Assembly (NCBI RefSeq): GCF_902500215.1
Contig: NZ_CABVOU010000031.1
Coordinates: 62,001 to 126,000 of the forward strand
DNA length: 64,000 nucleotides
Direction of reading: 5' to 3'
Origin: Halomonas lysinitropha
Lineage (GTDB): Bacteria > Pseudomonadota > Gammaproteobacteria > Pseudomonadales > Halomonadaceae
A program made the translations under genes and the position numbers. Each line of letters starts with the position of its first letter. Position 1 is the stretch's first letter. This document shows, piece by piece, positions 25,679 to 34,964 of the stretch. The notes under the pieces were generated by a model, which ran no database searches, was not told the origin of the DNA, and saw nothing but the letters and a program-made list of their open reading frames with translations.

Positions 25679-26239
25679 ATGTCGATCGACTCCCGCCTCT
25701 CCCCCCTGGACGAGAACCGCATGGCGCCCGAGCAGCGTCGCGTACTGGATGCCATCCTGAGTGGCCCCCGCGGCAACCTGGACGGCCCCTTCCTGGCCTG
25801 GATCCATAGCCCGGAACTGGCTGATCACGCCCAGCGACTCGGCGCCTTCTGCCGATACGGGACCCGGCTCGAGACACGGTTGACGGAGCTGGCGATCCTG
25901 TTCACCGCGGCCTGGTGGCAGTCCCAGGCCGAATGGCAGATCCACGCCCCTATCGCTCGCGAGGCGGGCGTCACCGAGGCCGTGATCGAGGCGCTGCAGG
26001 AGGGGCGGGAACCCGCCTTCGAACGCGACGACGAGGCGCTGGTGTATCGCCTGGGCAAGACGCTATACACCACGCGTCGTGTGGACGAGGCGCTCTACGC
26101 CGAGGCGGTGGCGGCCTTCGGCGAACCGGCGGTGGTCGAGCTGGTGGGGGTCTTCGGCTATTACGCGCTGGTGGCCATGACGCTGAATGTCTTCGAGGTG
26201 CGTCGGGGCACCGGCCCCCTGCCTTTTGCCGAGCCATAG
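25679..26239 (+). CDS. Carboxymuconolactone decarboxylase (CMD/AhpD-like) family protein
   Basis: The 186-residue protein has the CMD core (about residues 50-130), with LTELAILFTAAWWQSQAEWQ and HAPIAREAGV. It lacks the CxxC pair of AhpD-type peroxidase adaptors, so it is closer to gamma-carboxymuconolactone decarboxylase-like enzymes of unknown reaction. AAGGAG lies at proper distance from the ATG at 25679, and the gene follows the aminotransferase by 14 bases, implying cotranscription and perhaps a shared catabolic pathway. Confidence 0.82.
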   Translation: MSIDSRLSPLDENRMAPEQRRVLDAILSGPRGNLDGPFLAWIHSPELADHAQRLGAFCRYGTRLETRLTELAILFTAAWWQSQAEWQIHAPIAREAGVTEAVIEALQEGREPAFERDDEALVYRLGKTLYTTRRVDEALYAEAVAAFGEPAVVELVGVFGYYALVAMTLNVFEVRRGTGPLPFAEP

Positions 26240-26388
26240 TGGTCGACGAAAGGCAGGGACCGCGAGCAGCGGACCTTCGAGCTGACGCGCTCAGGCCGGG
26301 TTCCTTGCATCCTGAGGGAACGAAAGGTCTGGATTTTCTTTCCCGCGGCTGGTGTCCTTGAGTCTCCACGAATATACAGGGAGGTGCC

Positions 26389-28314
26389 ATGGCCGACAGC
26401 ACGCTGGTCTTCATTGTCCTCGGGTTGACCCTGGCCGCCTTCGCCTGGGGACGCTTCCGCTATGACCTGGTGGCGCTCACCGCCCTGTTGAGCTCGGTGA
26501 TGCTGGGCCTGGTGCCGGCCAAGGAAGCCTTCAGCGGCTTCGGCCATCCGGCGGTGATCACGGTGGCGGCGGTGCTGGTACTCAGTCGTGGCCTGGAATA
26601 TTCCGGCGTGGTGGACGTGATCGCCGACAAGGTATTGAAGGTCGGCGATCGACTCTTCCTGCAAATGGTCTCGCTGACCTTCACGGTGGTGGTGCTCTCC
26701 GGCTTCATGAACAATGTGGGCGCTCTGGCATTGATGCTGCCGGTCACCATGCGGGTGGCCCGCGAGCACGACACCTCGCCCTCCTTGCTGCTTATGCCGC
26801 TGGCCTTCGGTTCGCTGCTGGGCGGTCTGGCCACCCTGATCGGTACCCCTCCCAATATCATCATCTCCAGTTTCCGTAATGACATGCTCGGCGAAAGTTT
26901 CGGCATGTTTTCCTTCTTTCCGGTGGGTGCCGTGGTCGCTCTGTCGGGACTGGCCTTCATCGTGTTACTGGGCTGGCGGCTGGTGCCCATGCGAGCCAGC
27001 AAGGCTTCCACCGAGGAGATGTTCGATACCGCGAACTATCTGCTCGAGGTCAAGGTAAGAGAGGGGTCCAAGGCCAACGGCTGGACGCTCGACAAGCTAC
27101 AGCATGAATTGGACGAGACCATACCGGTGCTGGCCGTGATTCGAGATGACCAGCGCTGGGCGGGACACGAGTTCTATGGCCCTCTCAAGGAGGGGGACGC
27201 CCTGATGGTGGAAGCGGGCCCGGATGAAATGAAGCAGCTCGAGGACAAGGCCGGTCTCTCGCTGGGCGCCGAGGCGGAGCTCGAGGAGGAGAAGGAGAGG
27301 CAGGAGAAGCAACAGGAAGAACGGGAAAAGGAAGAGAGAGAAAGGCAGCAGGACAAGGAAGAGAGCGAGTTCGACGAGGCGGCCTCCCGCACAGATGTGG
27401 CGGAAGACGAAGACAAGGACAAGGAGGACGAGCAGCGCGTCATCGATACCGAAGGGCTCCAGCTCATCGAAGCGGTCGTGCGTCGAGATTCGATAATGGT
27501 CAATCGAAGTGTTCGGCAACTGGGTCTCCACAACCAGTATGGCCTGCACCTGGTGGCAGTGGCTCGGGAGGGCGTCCGTCTGAAGAAACGTCTGCATGAG
27601 ATACGCTTCGAGCCCGGGGATGTCGTTCTGCTGCAGGGAGGGGAGAGCAGGCTTACCGAGAGCCTGGCGACGCTTGGCTGTCTGCCCCTGGTCAAGCGCG
27701 ATCTCCCCACGGGAGAGCCGCCCAGGCTGTGGCTCTCCCTGGGGATCTTTGCAGTAGCCATCGCCGCCATGATACTCGATCTCCTGCCGACCGCGATCGC
27801 CCTCTCCAGTGCGGCTCTGCTCTCCCTTCTGGCGGGCGTCCTGCCGCTGCGCGAGGGCTACCAGGCCATCGACGGCCCGGTGATCGTACTGCTGGCCGCC
27901 ATGATCCCCGTGGGGGAAGCACTGGAGACCAGCGGCGGCGCGCAATCGATCGCCGATACCCTGCTGACTCTCGGCGCCGACTGGCCCATCATGATCACGC
28001 TCGCGGGCCTGTTCATCATCTCCATGACGCTCTCCAATATCGTCAACAACAATGCGGCCGCCGTGCTGATGGCCCCCATCGCCGTCAGCCTGGCGCGGGG
28101 CTTCGATGTCTCGATGGATCCCTTCCTGATGGCCGTGGCGGTCAGCGCCTCCTGCGCCTTCCTTACGCCTATTGGCCATCAGTCCAACACCCTGGTGATG
28201 GGGCCGGGCGGCTACCTTTTCAGGGACTACTGGAGAATGGGACTGCCGCTATCGCTGGTGGTGTTGGTGGTCGCCATACCGATGATATTGCTGGTGTGGC
28301 CGCTGGAGGGCTGA
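26389..28314 (+). CDS. SLC13-family permease with two TrkA-C domains and a charged linker
   Basis: The 641-residue protein has N-terminal membrane segments (about residues 1-195), a TrkA-C domain (about 215-285), a highly charged Glu/Lys/Arg/Gln stretch (about 293-350, with EEEKERQEKQQEEREKEE), a second TrkA-C domain (about 355-430) and C-terminal membrane segments (about 445-641). NNVGALALMLP and NIVNNNAAAVLMAPIA are the paired SLC13/DASS signatures. Such proteins import dicarboxylates, sulfate or related anions with Na+. The charged linker is longer than I would expect. The ATG follows GGGAGG. A hairpin at 28350 follows the gene. Confidence 0.87.
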   Translation: MADSTLVFIVLGLTLAAFAWGRFRYDLVALTALLSSVMLGLVPAKEAFSGFGHPAVITVAAVLVLSRGLEYSGVVDVIADKVLKVGDRLFLQMVSLTFTVVVLSGFMNNVGALALMLPVTMRVAREHDTSPSLLLMPLAFGSLLGGLATLIGTPPNIIISSFRNDMLGESFGMFSFFPVGAVVALSGLAFIVLLGWRLVPMRASKASTEEMFDTANYLLEVKVREGSKANGWTLDKLQHELDETIPVLAVIRDDQRWAGHEFYGPLKEGDALMVEAGPDEMKQLEDKAGLSLGAEAELEEEKERQEKQQEEREKEERERQQDKEESEFDEAASRTDVAEDEDKDKEDEQRVIDTEGLQLIEAVVRRDSIMVNRSVRQLGLHNQYGLHLVAVAREGVRLKKRLHEIRFEPGDVVLLQGGESRLTESLATLGCLPLVKRDLPTGEPPRLWLSLGIFAVAIAAMILDLLPTAIALSSAALLSLLAGVLPLREGYQAIDGPVIVLLAAMIPVGEALETSGGAQSIADTLLTLGADWPIMITLAGLFIISMTLSNIVNNNAAAVLMAPIAVSLARGFDVSMDPFLMAVAVSASCAFLTPIGHQSNTLVMGPGGYLFRDYWRMGLPLSLVVLVVAIPMILLVWPLEG

Positions 28315-28349
28315 AGGGTTAGGAGTGAGGTAGCGTTGTCCTCCACAAG

Positions 28350-28374
28350 GAAGCCCCGGGTTGGCCGGGGCTTC
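28350..28374. terminator. Hairpin between convergent SLC13 and fadE genes
   Basis: GAAGCCCCGG (28350-28359) and CCGGGGCTTC (28365-28374) form a perfect 10-base stem with a 5-base loop, followed by TCTGGTT on the plus strand. It probably ends the SLC13 transcript. Confidence 0.65.
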
Positions 28375-28393
28375 TCTGGTTCGCTTGTCAAGA

Positions 28394-30841
28394 TCAGGCA
28401 GCGTTGTGGCGCAGCACCTTCGACTTGTCGGTGACGAAGGCGTCGTACTCGAAGTCGTCCACACTGAGCAGCTCCAACACCGCGGCCTCCCGCTCGCGCA
28501 TGAAGGTGGCGTCCTCCTCGCTGATCAGGCCGGCCTTGGCGGCTTCCTCCACCTTCTGCTCGGGATGGAGCGCATCCTCCGGCAATTCGCCCTTGGCGTG
28601 GGCCTTGTTGACCGTGCGGTAGAGACTCTCGGCCCGTTCCTGAGTGACCAGCAGGGCATTGTAGTGGGCGAGCGGATTATCCCGGCTGCCGTCATTCTCC
28701 TGCCAGGTGGCTTCCAGCAGGTAGTGGCGAAGTGCCGTGTCCCGGGAGACCGCCTGGGCAATCTCGCGGGTCAGGTCATCCTGAGGGCGCTTCCAGCGGC
28801 GTCCGGCGGGCATCACGACAATGCGCAGTACCCTGCCCAGGGCACGGTTCGGCAGGTTGTCGAACAGCTCATCGAAGGCCTGCTCGGCCCGTTCCAGCAG
28901 GAAACGGCAGCCATAGTGCAGCAGAGCGGCCTCGCCCTCGACCTTGTCGCCCTCGTGCCACTGCTTGAGCGTCATCGAGGCGAGATACAGGTTGGAGAGC
29001 ACGTCGCCCAGGCGGGCTGAGAGCATTTCACGCTGCTTGAGGGACGAGCCGAGACTCGCCATGGCAGCATCGGCGCAGAGACCGAAACCGGCGGAGAGGC
29101 GAGCGATGTCGCGAGCGTAGGGCGCGGCGACCTCGTCGAAGGGGGCGCCCGGTCGGCCGAGCCCCAGGCCCTGGGTAAGGGCACGGGCGGCGTTACCGAA
29201 AACCAGCCCGGCGTGGCCGAAGAAGGCGCGGTCGAAGGCCGGCAGGTCGTCGGCATCCTTGGCGGCCAGTTCCTCCAGCACATAGGGATGGCAGCGTATG
29301 GCTCCCTGGCCGAAGATCATCAGGTTGCGGGTCATGATATTGGCGCCTTCCACGGTGATGGCCACCGGGTTGGCGCTGTAGCCGATGCCGAGGTAGTTGC
29401 GCGGCCCCAGGGTCACCGCCTTGCCGCCGTGGATGTCCATGGCGTCGCCGAGAATCTGGCGCTGGAACTCGGTGAGCTGGCTCTTGAGGATCGCCGAGGG
29501 TACCGCCGGCTTCTCGCCGTGGTCGATGGTGTTGGCCGTCTGGTAGACCGCGGCCCGGGAAACGTAGGCCAGCGCAGCCATGCGCGCCAGGGGCTCCTGG
29601 ACACCCTCCATCTCGGCTATCGGCACGTTGAACTGGCGACGGATACGGGCGAAGCCGCCGCTCCAGCCCAGTGCATAGCGGGCGGTCCCGGTGGCGCCAG
29701 AGGGCAGGGTGATGCAACGCCCGATGGAGAGGCACTCCACCAGCATGCGCCAGCCCTGGCCGATCATCTCGGGCCCGCCGATGATGGTATCGAGCGGCAC
29801 GAAGACGTCATTGCCCCTGATCGGGCCGTTGAGGAAGGGGCTGCCGATAGGGTGGTGGCGGCGCCCGATCTCCATGCTTTCGGTGTCGCGCGGGATCAGC
29901 GCCAGGGTAATGCCGCGATCCTCCTCGTCGCCGAGCAGGTGCTCGGGGTCGAAGAGGCGAAAGGCCAGGCCCACCACGCTGGCAATGGGGGCCAGGGTGA
30001 TCCAGCGCTTCTCGAAGGTCAGGCGCAGGCCCAGCACCTGCTCGCCATCGACCTCCTGCCGACACACCACGCCGGTATCGGGCAGGGCCGTGGCGTCGGA
30101 ACCGGCACGGGGGCCGGTCAGACCGAAGCAGGGGATCTCGCGTCCGTCGGCCAGCCGCGGCAGGTAGTGGTCCTTCTGGGCCTCGGTGCCGTACTTGAGC
30201 AGCAACTCGCCCGGGCCCAGGGAGTTGGGCACGCCCACGGTGACCATCAGCGTCTCGCTGACCGAGAGCTTCTGGAGCACCAGCGACTGCGCCTTGGCGG
30301 AGAAGCCCAGGCCGCCGTACGCCTTCGGGATGATCATGCCGAAGAAGCCTTCCTTCTTGAGGTACTCCCAGAGCTCCTGGGGCAGGTCGGCGCGCTCCCG
30401 GGCGATCTCCCAGGCGTTGCACATGCCGGCGGCCACGCTGCACTGGTGGTGGAGGAAGGCCTGCTCCTGTTCCGTGAGCCCCTCGTCACGGTAGCCGAGC
30501 AACGCCTGCCAGTCGGGTCGCCCGGTAAAGAGCTCGCCGTCCCAGGCCACCGTGCCGGCCTCCAGGGCGATGCGCTCGGTCTCCGAGACCCGCGGCGCGA
30601 CTTTCTTGAACAGGGCGAAGAGGCGAGGCGAAAGCCAGCGGATGCGCAACGTCGGCAGGCCGGCTACCGCCACCAGGGCGGCACCGACCAGCAGCAGCCC
30701 GCCCAGCAGGGATGAGGCGAAGAGCAGGCTAGCCAGGCCGGTGACGGCGAGCACACCGAGGGCGGGCAGGGCACCCGCCTCGCGGCGCATCACGACGAGC
30801 AGGCCGGCGAGGGCCGCGATCAGCAGGATCAGGGTGAGCAT
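28394..30841 (-). CDS. fadE: Acyl-CoA dehydrogenase FadE
   Basis: The first step of beta-oxidation: FAD-dependent oxidation of acyl-CoA to trans-2-enoyl-CoA. The 815-residue length equals that of E. coli FadE (814). The N-terminus has two or three membrane segments (residues 1-50); the acyl-CoA dehydrogenase core follows, with ECLSIGRCITLPSGATG near residue 375 and QILGDAMDIHGGKAVTLGPRNYLG near residue 465, then a long C-terminal FadE-type extension. GGAG precedes the ATG. A PsrA-like operator lies 28 bases upstream, which suggests induction by long-chain fatty acids. Confidence 0.94.
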   Translation of the reverse strand: MLTLILLIAALAGLLVVMRREAGALPALGVLAVTGLASLLFASSLLGGLLLVGAALVAVAGLPTLRIRWLSPRLFALFKKVAPRVSETERIALEAGTVAWDGELFTGRPDWQALLGYRDEGLTEQEQAFLHHQCSVAAGMCNAWEIARERADLPQELWEYLKKEGFFGMIIPKAYGGLGFSAKAQSLVLQKLSVSETLMVTVGVPNSLGPGELLLKYGTEAQKDHYLPRLADGREIPCFGLTGPRAGSDATALPDTGVVCRQEVDGEQVLGLRLTFEKRWITLAPIASVVGLAFRLFDPEHLLGDEEDRGITLALIPRDTESMEIGRRHHPIGSPFLNGPIRGNDVFVPLDTIIGGPEMIGQGWRMLVECLSIGRCITLPSGATGTARYALGWSGGFARIRRQFNVPIAEMEGVQEPLARMAALAYVSRAAVYQTANTIDHGEKPAVPSAILKSQLTEFQRQILGDAMDIHGGKAVTLGPRNYLGIGYSANPVAITVEGANIMTRNLMIFGQGAIRCHPYVLEELAAKDADDLPAFDRAFFGHAGLVFGNAARALTQGLGLGRPGAPFDEVAAPYARDIARLSAGFGLCADAAMASLGSSLKQREMLSARLGDVLSNLYLASMTLKQWHEGDKVEGEAALLHYGCRFLLERAEQAFDELFDNLPNRALGRVLRIVVMPAGRRWKRPQDDLTREIAQAVSRDTALRHYLLEATWQENDGSRDNPLAHYNALLVTQERAESLYRTVNKAHAKGELPEDALHPEQKVEEAAKAGLISEEDATFMREREAAVLELLSVDDFEYDAFVTDKSKVLRHNAA

Positions 30842-30868
30842 GGCGTGACTCCGATTGTTGTGGAACGC

Positions 30869-30896
30869 AAGAGTTCGAACGGATGTTTGAATTCTT
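30869..30896. promoter_or_regulatory. PsrA-like operator upstream of fadE
   Basis: AAGAGTTCGAAC (30869-30880), GGAT, and GTTTGAATTCTT (30885-30896) form an inverted repeat in which 10 of 12 positions pair. The core GAAC-N4-GTTTG fits the motif I recall for PsrA, the TetR-family repressor of beta-oxidation genes in Pseudomonas. The regulator gene is not in this window. Confidence 0.55.
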
Positions 30897-30958
30897 GCAG
30901 ACTAGTCCACTTTCCTGCAACCGGCCAGTCACGCTCTGCTGTTCACTGAGCGATCCTG

Positions 30959-32671
30959 CTACTCGGTTAAGCTCAAGTCTTGATGTATCCGGCGCTGAGG
31001 CTCCTTGCGGGCTGGGGCGTTGCCCGCCACGTAGTAGGGGGCGTCGCTTTGCGGCAAGGGTTCGCGGCCTCGGATGCGGTCGGCGATCTTCTCGGCGAGC
31101 ATGATGGTCGGCGCGTTGAGGTTGCCGGTGGGAATCACCGGGAACAGCGAGGCGTCCACTACCCGCAGCCCTTCGAGGCCGTGTACCCGGCCCTGGCTGT
31201 CCACCACGGCATCGTCGCCTTCGCCCATCCGGCAGCTGCCGCAGGGATGGTAGGCGGTCTCGGCATGGGCCTTGACGAAGGCGTCCAGCTCGGCGTCAGA
31301 CTGCACGTCCGGCCCCGGCGAGATTTCCCGGCCGCGGTAGGGAGCGAAGGCGGGCTGAGCGATGATCTCGCGGGTCAGGCGGATGGCATCGCGGAACTCC
31401 CGCCAGTCCTTGTCGGTGGACATGTAGTTGAAGAGGATGCTCGGCGCGGCCTCGGGGTGTCGGGAAGTCAGGTGGATTCGCCCGCGGCTCGCCGAGCGCA
31501 TGGAGCCTACATGCGCCTGGAAGCCGTGGGCCTGGACCGCGCTCTTGCCGTTATAGCTGATGGCAATGGGCAGGAAGTGGTACTGCAGGTTGGGCCACGC
31601 CTCCTGATCATTGCTGCGGATAAAGCCCGCCGCCTCGAACTGGTTGCTGGCCCCCACGCCGCTGCCCAGGAAGAGCCACTCGGCACCGATCTTCGGCTGG
31701 TTCCACCACTTCAGCGCCGGGTAGAGCGAGATCGGCTGGGTGCACTCGTACTGGATATACATCTCCAGATGATCCTGGAGATGGGCGCCGACATTGTCGT
31801 TGACCTGCACCGGTGCGATGCCGACCTCTTCCAGGAGGTCTCTCGCTCCGACGCCCGAACGCTGAAGGATCTGCGGCGAGGCGATGGCCCCGCCGCACAG
31901 CAGCACCTCCTGGCGGGCGCGTACTCGCTGCTCCTGGCCGCGGCGCCGGAAGCGCACGCCCACGGCTCGCTTGCCCTCGAAATCGATAACGTCGGTGAGG
32001 GCTCGGGTCTCGATGGTCAGGTTCGGCCGCCCCTTCGCCTGGTCGAGGTAGCCGCGGGCGGTGGAGGCGCGACGGCCGTTCGGCGTGACGAAGCGGTCCA
32101 TGGGGCCGAAGCCCTCCTGCTGGTAGCCGTTGACGTCCTCGGTCTCCGGGTAGCCGGCCTGCTTGCCCGCCTCGATAAAGGTGCGATATAGGGGGTTATT
32201 CCCCTCTTTCGGCGTGGTCACACTCACCGGACCCTCGCCGCCATGGTAGGCGTCGGGGCCGATGTCGCGGCTCTCGGACTTCCGGAAATAGGGCAGGCAG
32301 TCGGCGTAGGTCCAGTCCTCGAGGCCTGGCGCCTCGGCCCAGTGGTCGTAGTCCAGGGCGTTGCCGCGGATGTAGCACATGCCGTTGATCAGCGAGGAGC
32401 CGCCCAGCCCCTTGCCCCGGCCACACTCCATGCGTCGGCCATCCATGTGGGGCTCGGGGTCGGTCTCGAAGGCCCAGTTGTAGCGCTTGCCCTGCAGTGG
32501 ATAGGCCAGCGCGGCCGGCATCTGGGTGCGGAAGTCGACGCGGTAGTCGGGGCCGCCGGCCTCGAGCAACAGCACGCTGACGCCTTCGTCCTCGGTCAGG
32601 CGAGTGGCCAGCACGTTGCCGGCCGATCCCGCACCGATGATGATGTAGTCGAATTCACGAGTCTGTGGCAT
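30959..32671 (-). CDS. betA: Choline dehydrogenase BetA
   Basis: A GMC-family flavoprotein that oxidises choline to betaine aldehyde at the inner membrane. The dinucleotide motif GAGSAG lies at residues 13-18, [23 protein letters not shown] at about 82-104, and the catalytic histidine region [11 protein letters not shown] near residue 475. The length of 570 residues agrees with E. coli BetA. It is the last gene of betI-betB-betA, 9 bases after betB. The next gene, fadE, is separated by 117 bases that hold its own operator. Confidence 0.95.
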   Translation of the reverse strand: MPQTREFDYIIIGAGSAGNVLATRLTEDEGVSVLLLEAGGPDYRVDFRTQMPAALAYPLQGKRYNWAFETDPEPHMDGRRMECGRGKGLGGSSLINGMCYIRGNALDYDHWAEAPGLEDWTYADCLPYFRKSESRDIGPDAYHGGEGPVSVTTPKEGNNPLYRTFIEAGKQAGYPETEDVNGYQQEGFGPMDRFVTPNGRRASTARGYLDQAKGRPNLTIETRALTDVIDFEGKRAVGVRFRRRGQEQRVRARQEVLLCGGAIASPQILQRSGVGARDLLEEVGIAPVQVNDNVGAHLQDHLEMYIQYECTQPISLYPALKWWNQPKIGAEWLFLGSGVGASNQFEAAGFIRSNDQEAWPNLQYHFLPIAISYNGKSAVQAHGFQAHVGSMRSASRGRIHLTSRHPEAAPSILFNYMSTDKDWREFRDAIRLTREIIAQPAFAPYRGREISPGPDVQSDAELDAFVKAHAETAYHPCGSCRMGEGDDAVVDSQGRVHGLEGLRVVDASLFPVIPTGNLNAPTIMLAEKIADRIRGREPLPQSDAPYYVAGNAPARKEPQRRIHQDLSLTE

Positions 32672-32680
32672 GGGATCTCC

Positions 32681-34165
32681 TTAAAACACCGACTCGAAGG
32701 GGCCCATCTCGATCTGCACCGACTTGGTCTGGGTGTAGTGAGTCAGGGTCTCGAGGCCGTTCTCGCGGCCCACGCCGGACTGCTTGTAACCGCCCACCGG
32801 CATCTCGGCGGGGGACTCCCCCCAGGTGTTGATCCAGCAGATGCCGGCCTCCAGGCGATGAATCACCCGGTGGGCGCGGTTGAGGCTCTCGGTGAAGACG
32901 CCGGCTGCCAGGCCGTAGTGGGTATCGTTGGCGCGACGGATCACCTCTTCCTCGTCGTCGAAGGCCAGGATCGCCATCACCGGGCCGAAGATCTCCTCGC
33001 GCACGACGCGCATCTCGTCCGTGCAGTCGGTGAACACCGTGGGGGCTGCCCAGGCGCCTTTCGACCACTCGATCCCGTTGCTCTCGCCCTGATGCCATGC
33101 ATCACCACCGGCCAGCACCCTGGCGCCTTCCTGCTCACCCAGCGCGATGTAGGAGAGCACCTTTGCCTGATGCTCGAAGCTCACCAGTGGGCCGAAGTTG
33201 ACGCTCGGATCCATCGGGTCCCCGGCCCTGATGCGCGCCACGCGCTCGGCGATTCTTGCCTCGAAGGCCTCCTTCACCGAGCCCTCAACGAACACCCGGG
33301 TGCCGTTGGTGCAGATCTGCCCGCTGGAGTAGAAGTTGGCCATCATGGCGGCATCGGCGGCGCGGTCCAGGTCGGCGTCGGCGAAAACGATCAGCGGCGA
33401 CTTGCCGCCCAGTTCCATGGTCACGTCCTTGAGGGTGGAGCCCCCGGCGGCGGCCATCACCTTCTTGCCGGTCCCCACCTCGCCGGTGAAGGAGACCTTG
33501 TCGATGTCGGGGTGGCCGGTCATCAGAGCGCCGACGCTGCCGTCGCCATGGATCACATTGAAGACGCCGTCGGGCAAGCCGGCCTCGGTGAAGATCTCGG
33601 CGAGCCGCATGGTGGTGAGCGGGGTGACCTCGCTGGGCTTGAAGACCACGGCGTTGCCGGCGGCCAGTGCCGGGGCACTCTTCCAGCAGGCGATCTGGAT
33701 GGGATAGTTCCAGGCACCGATGGCGCCGATCACGCCCAGGGGCTCGCGGCGCGTATAGACAAAGGAACCCTCGCGCAGCGGGATCTGGCTGCCCTCGATG
33801 GCGGTGGCCAGGCCGGCGTAGTACTCGAGGACGTCGGCGCCGGTAACGATGTCCACCGCGGCGGTCTCGCTGATCGGCTTGCCGGTGTTGCGGGTCTCGA
33901 GCTCGGCCAGCTCGTCATTGCGTTCCCTTAGAAGCGCCACGGCGCGGTTGAGGATACGGCCGCGCTGCATGCCGCTCATCGCCCCCCAGATGCGCTGGCC
34001 CTTGCGAGCGGCCGCCACGGCGGTATCCACGTCGGCCTCGGCGGCCTGCTGAACGTCGGCCAGCCGCGAGCCGTCGAAGGGGTTGACCACCGAGAAGATC
34101 TCGCCGGAGGTGGCGGCCGTGCGACGGCCGTCGATGTAGAGGGTCTGGGTCTCGAGGGGTGTCAT
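32681..34165 (-). CDS. betB: Betaine aldehyde dehydrogenase BetB
   Basis: Converts betaine aldehyde to glycine betaine with NAD(P)+, completing osmoprotectant synthesis. The aldehyde dehydrogenase fold shows the catalytic glutamate in [13 protein letters not shown] (about residue 252) and the catalytic cysteine in [13 protein letters not shown] (about 286). The length of 494 residues is standard. GGAGGT immediately precedes ATG 34165, so the in-frame ATG at 34177 is not used. It lies 12 bases after betI in the betIBA operon. Confidence 0.95.
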   Translation of the reverse strand: MTPLETQTLYIDGRRTAATSGEIFSVVNPFDGSRLADVQQAAEADVDTAVAAARKGQRIWGAMSGMQRGRILNRAVALLRERNDELAELETRNTGKPISETAAVDIVTGADVLEYYAGLATAIEGSQIPLREGSFVYTRREPLGVIGAIGAWNYPIQIACWKSAPALAAGNAVVFKPSEVTPLTTMRLAEIFTEAGLPDGVFNVIHGDGSVGALMTGHPDIDKVSFTGEVGTGKKVMAAAGGSTLKDVTMELGGKSPLIVFADADLDRAADAAMMANFYSSGQICTNGTRVFVEGSVKEAFEARIAERVARIRAGDPMDPSVNFGPLVSFEHQAKVLSYIALGEQEGARVLAGGDAWHQGESNGIEWSKGAWAAPTVFTDCTDEMRVVREEIFGPVMAILAFDDEEEVIRRANDTHYGLAAGVFTESLNRAHRVIHRLEAGICWINTWGESPAEMPVGGYKQSGVGRENGLETLTHYTQTKSVQIEMGPFESVF

Positions 34166-34177
34166 GGTGACCTCCAT

Positions 34178-34783
34178 TCAGGAAGGGGAAGAAGTGTCTC
34201 GAGTGTCGAGAAGGCGCTCGAGGTAGTCCCGGGCCAGGCGTCGTGCCTCGTCGCTGTCCAGGCCCTCGCGGGTCAGGGCGCCGCGCAGCCACAGGCCGTC
34301 GATCAGGGCAGCCAGTGCGCGGGCACAGGCGCGGGCCTCGTCACGGGGCATCAGACGGCGGAACTGGTGGCAGAGGTTGGCGTAGAGGCGCCGGTCATTG
34401 ACCTGCTGCAGGCGTGCCAGCTCGGGCTCGTGCATGCTGCTGGCCCAGAAGGCCAGCCAGGTCTTGGCCACCGGCCCGGTGACCTGGCTGCCGTCGAAGT
34501 TGCCGTCGATGATGGCGCCGAGATGGTCTCTAGGGTTCCGGGTCGTGAGCTCGCGGCGCCGGGCTGCTACCGCCTCGCCCAGGTCCCAGAGAATCTGGCG
34601 CATGGTGGCTTCCAGCAGGCCGTCCTTGCCACCGAAATAGTGGCTGATGATGCCGGCTGAAACGCCCGCGTGTCGGGCGATGCGCATCACCGTGGCATCG
34701 GCCAGGCCGACCTCGTCGATCGCCGCCATGGTGGCCTTGATTAGCTGCTGGCGGCGAATGGGTTCCATTCCAACCTTGGGCAC
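34178..34783 (-). CDS. betI: HTH-type repressor BetI
   Basis: A TetR-family repressor that releases DNA in the presence of choline. It aligns over its full length with E. coli BetI from VPKVGMEPIRRQQLI; the HTH is ADATVMRIARHAGVSAGIISHYF (about residues 26-48) and the C-terminal ligand domain contains AKTWLAFWASSMHEPEL. I choose GTG at 34783, preceded by AGGAG, because homologues start there; the ATG at 34861 would add 26 unrelated Cys-rich residues. It should bind the palindrome at 34868. Confidence 0.93.
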   Translation of the reverse strand: MPKVGMEPIRRQQLIKATMAAIDEVGLADATVMRIARHAGVSAGIISHYFGGKDGLLEATMRQILWDLGEAVAARRRELTTRNPRDHLGAIIDGNFDGSQVTGPVAKTWLAFWASSMHEPELARLQQVNDRRLYANLCHQFRRLMPRDEARACARALAALIDGLWLRGALTREGLDSDEARRLARDYLERLLDTRDTSSPS

Positions 34784-34833
34784 CGTCGCTGACTCCTGTC
34801 CCGGGCAATTGATCTTGCAACCACCACATGAAG

Positions 34834-34846
34834 CATGGTTACCATG
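34834..34846. promoter_or_regulatory. Second inverted repeat in the betI-choX interval
   Basis: CATGGT-T-ACCATG is a perfect 6-base-arm repeat, 22 bases from the BetI operator. It could be another operator in the divergent promoter region; no regulator is assigned. Confidence 0.3.
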
Positions 34847-34867
34847 TGCACAGCTTGCCATTTTTTT

Positions 34868-34881
34868 ATTGAACGTTCAAT
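34868..34881. promoter_or_regulatory. BetI operator
   Basis: ATTGAACGTTCAAT is a perfect 14-base palindrome between divergent betI and choX. With its flank on the reverse strand it reads TTGATTGAACGTTCAATAA, close to the E. coli BetI site as I recall it (TTGATTGGACGTTCAATA). It probably controls both directions. Confidence 0.75.
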
Positions 34882-34964
34882 CAATAAAGGCGGACAAATT
34901 CAGCCTTCGACCGGTAGCATCGCTATCGCGTCTATACTTCATGTCCAACCGGAGGAATCCTCAC

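Noticed and set aside
24282..25877. 531-codon minus-strand open frame opposite the aminotransferase
   Set aside because: Antisense shadow lacking motifs and running through the CMD gene start.
27265..27440. Charged stretch in the SLC13 gene as a frameshift or assembly error
   Set aside because: The frame is open and conserved domains resume in the same frame on both sides.
32243..33931. 562-codon plus-strand open frame opposite betA and betB
   Set aside because: It is the antisense shadow of two well-supported genes; the translation is Gly, His and Val rich with no domain, as expected for high-G+C antisense frames.
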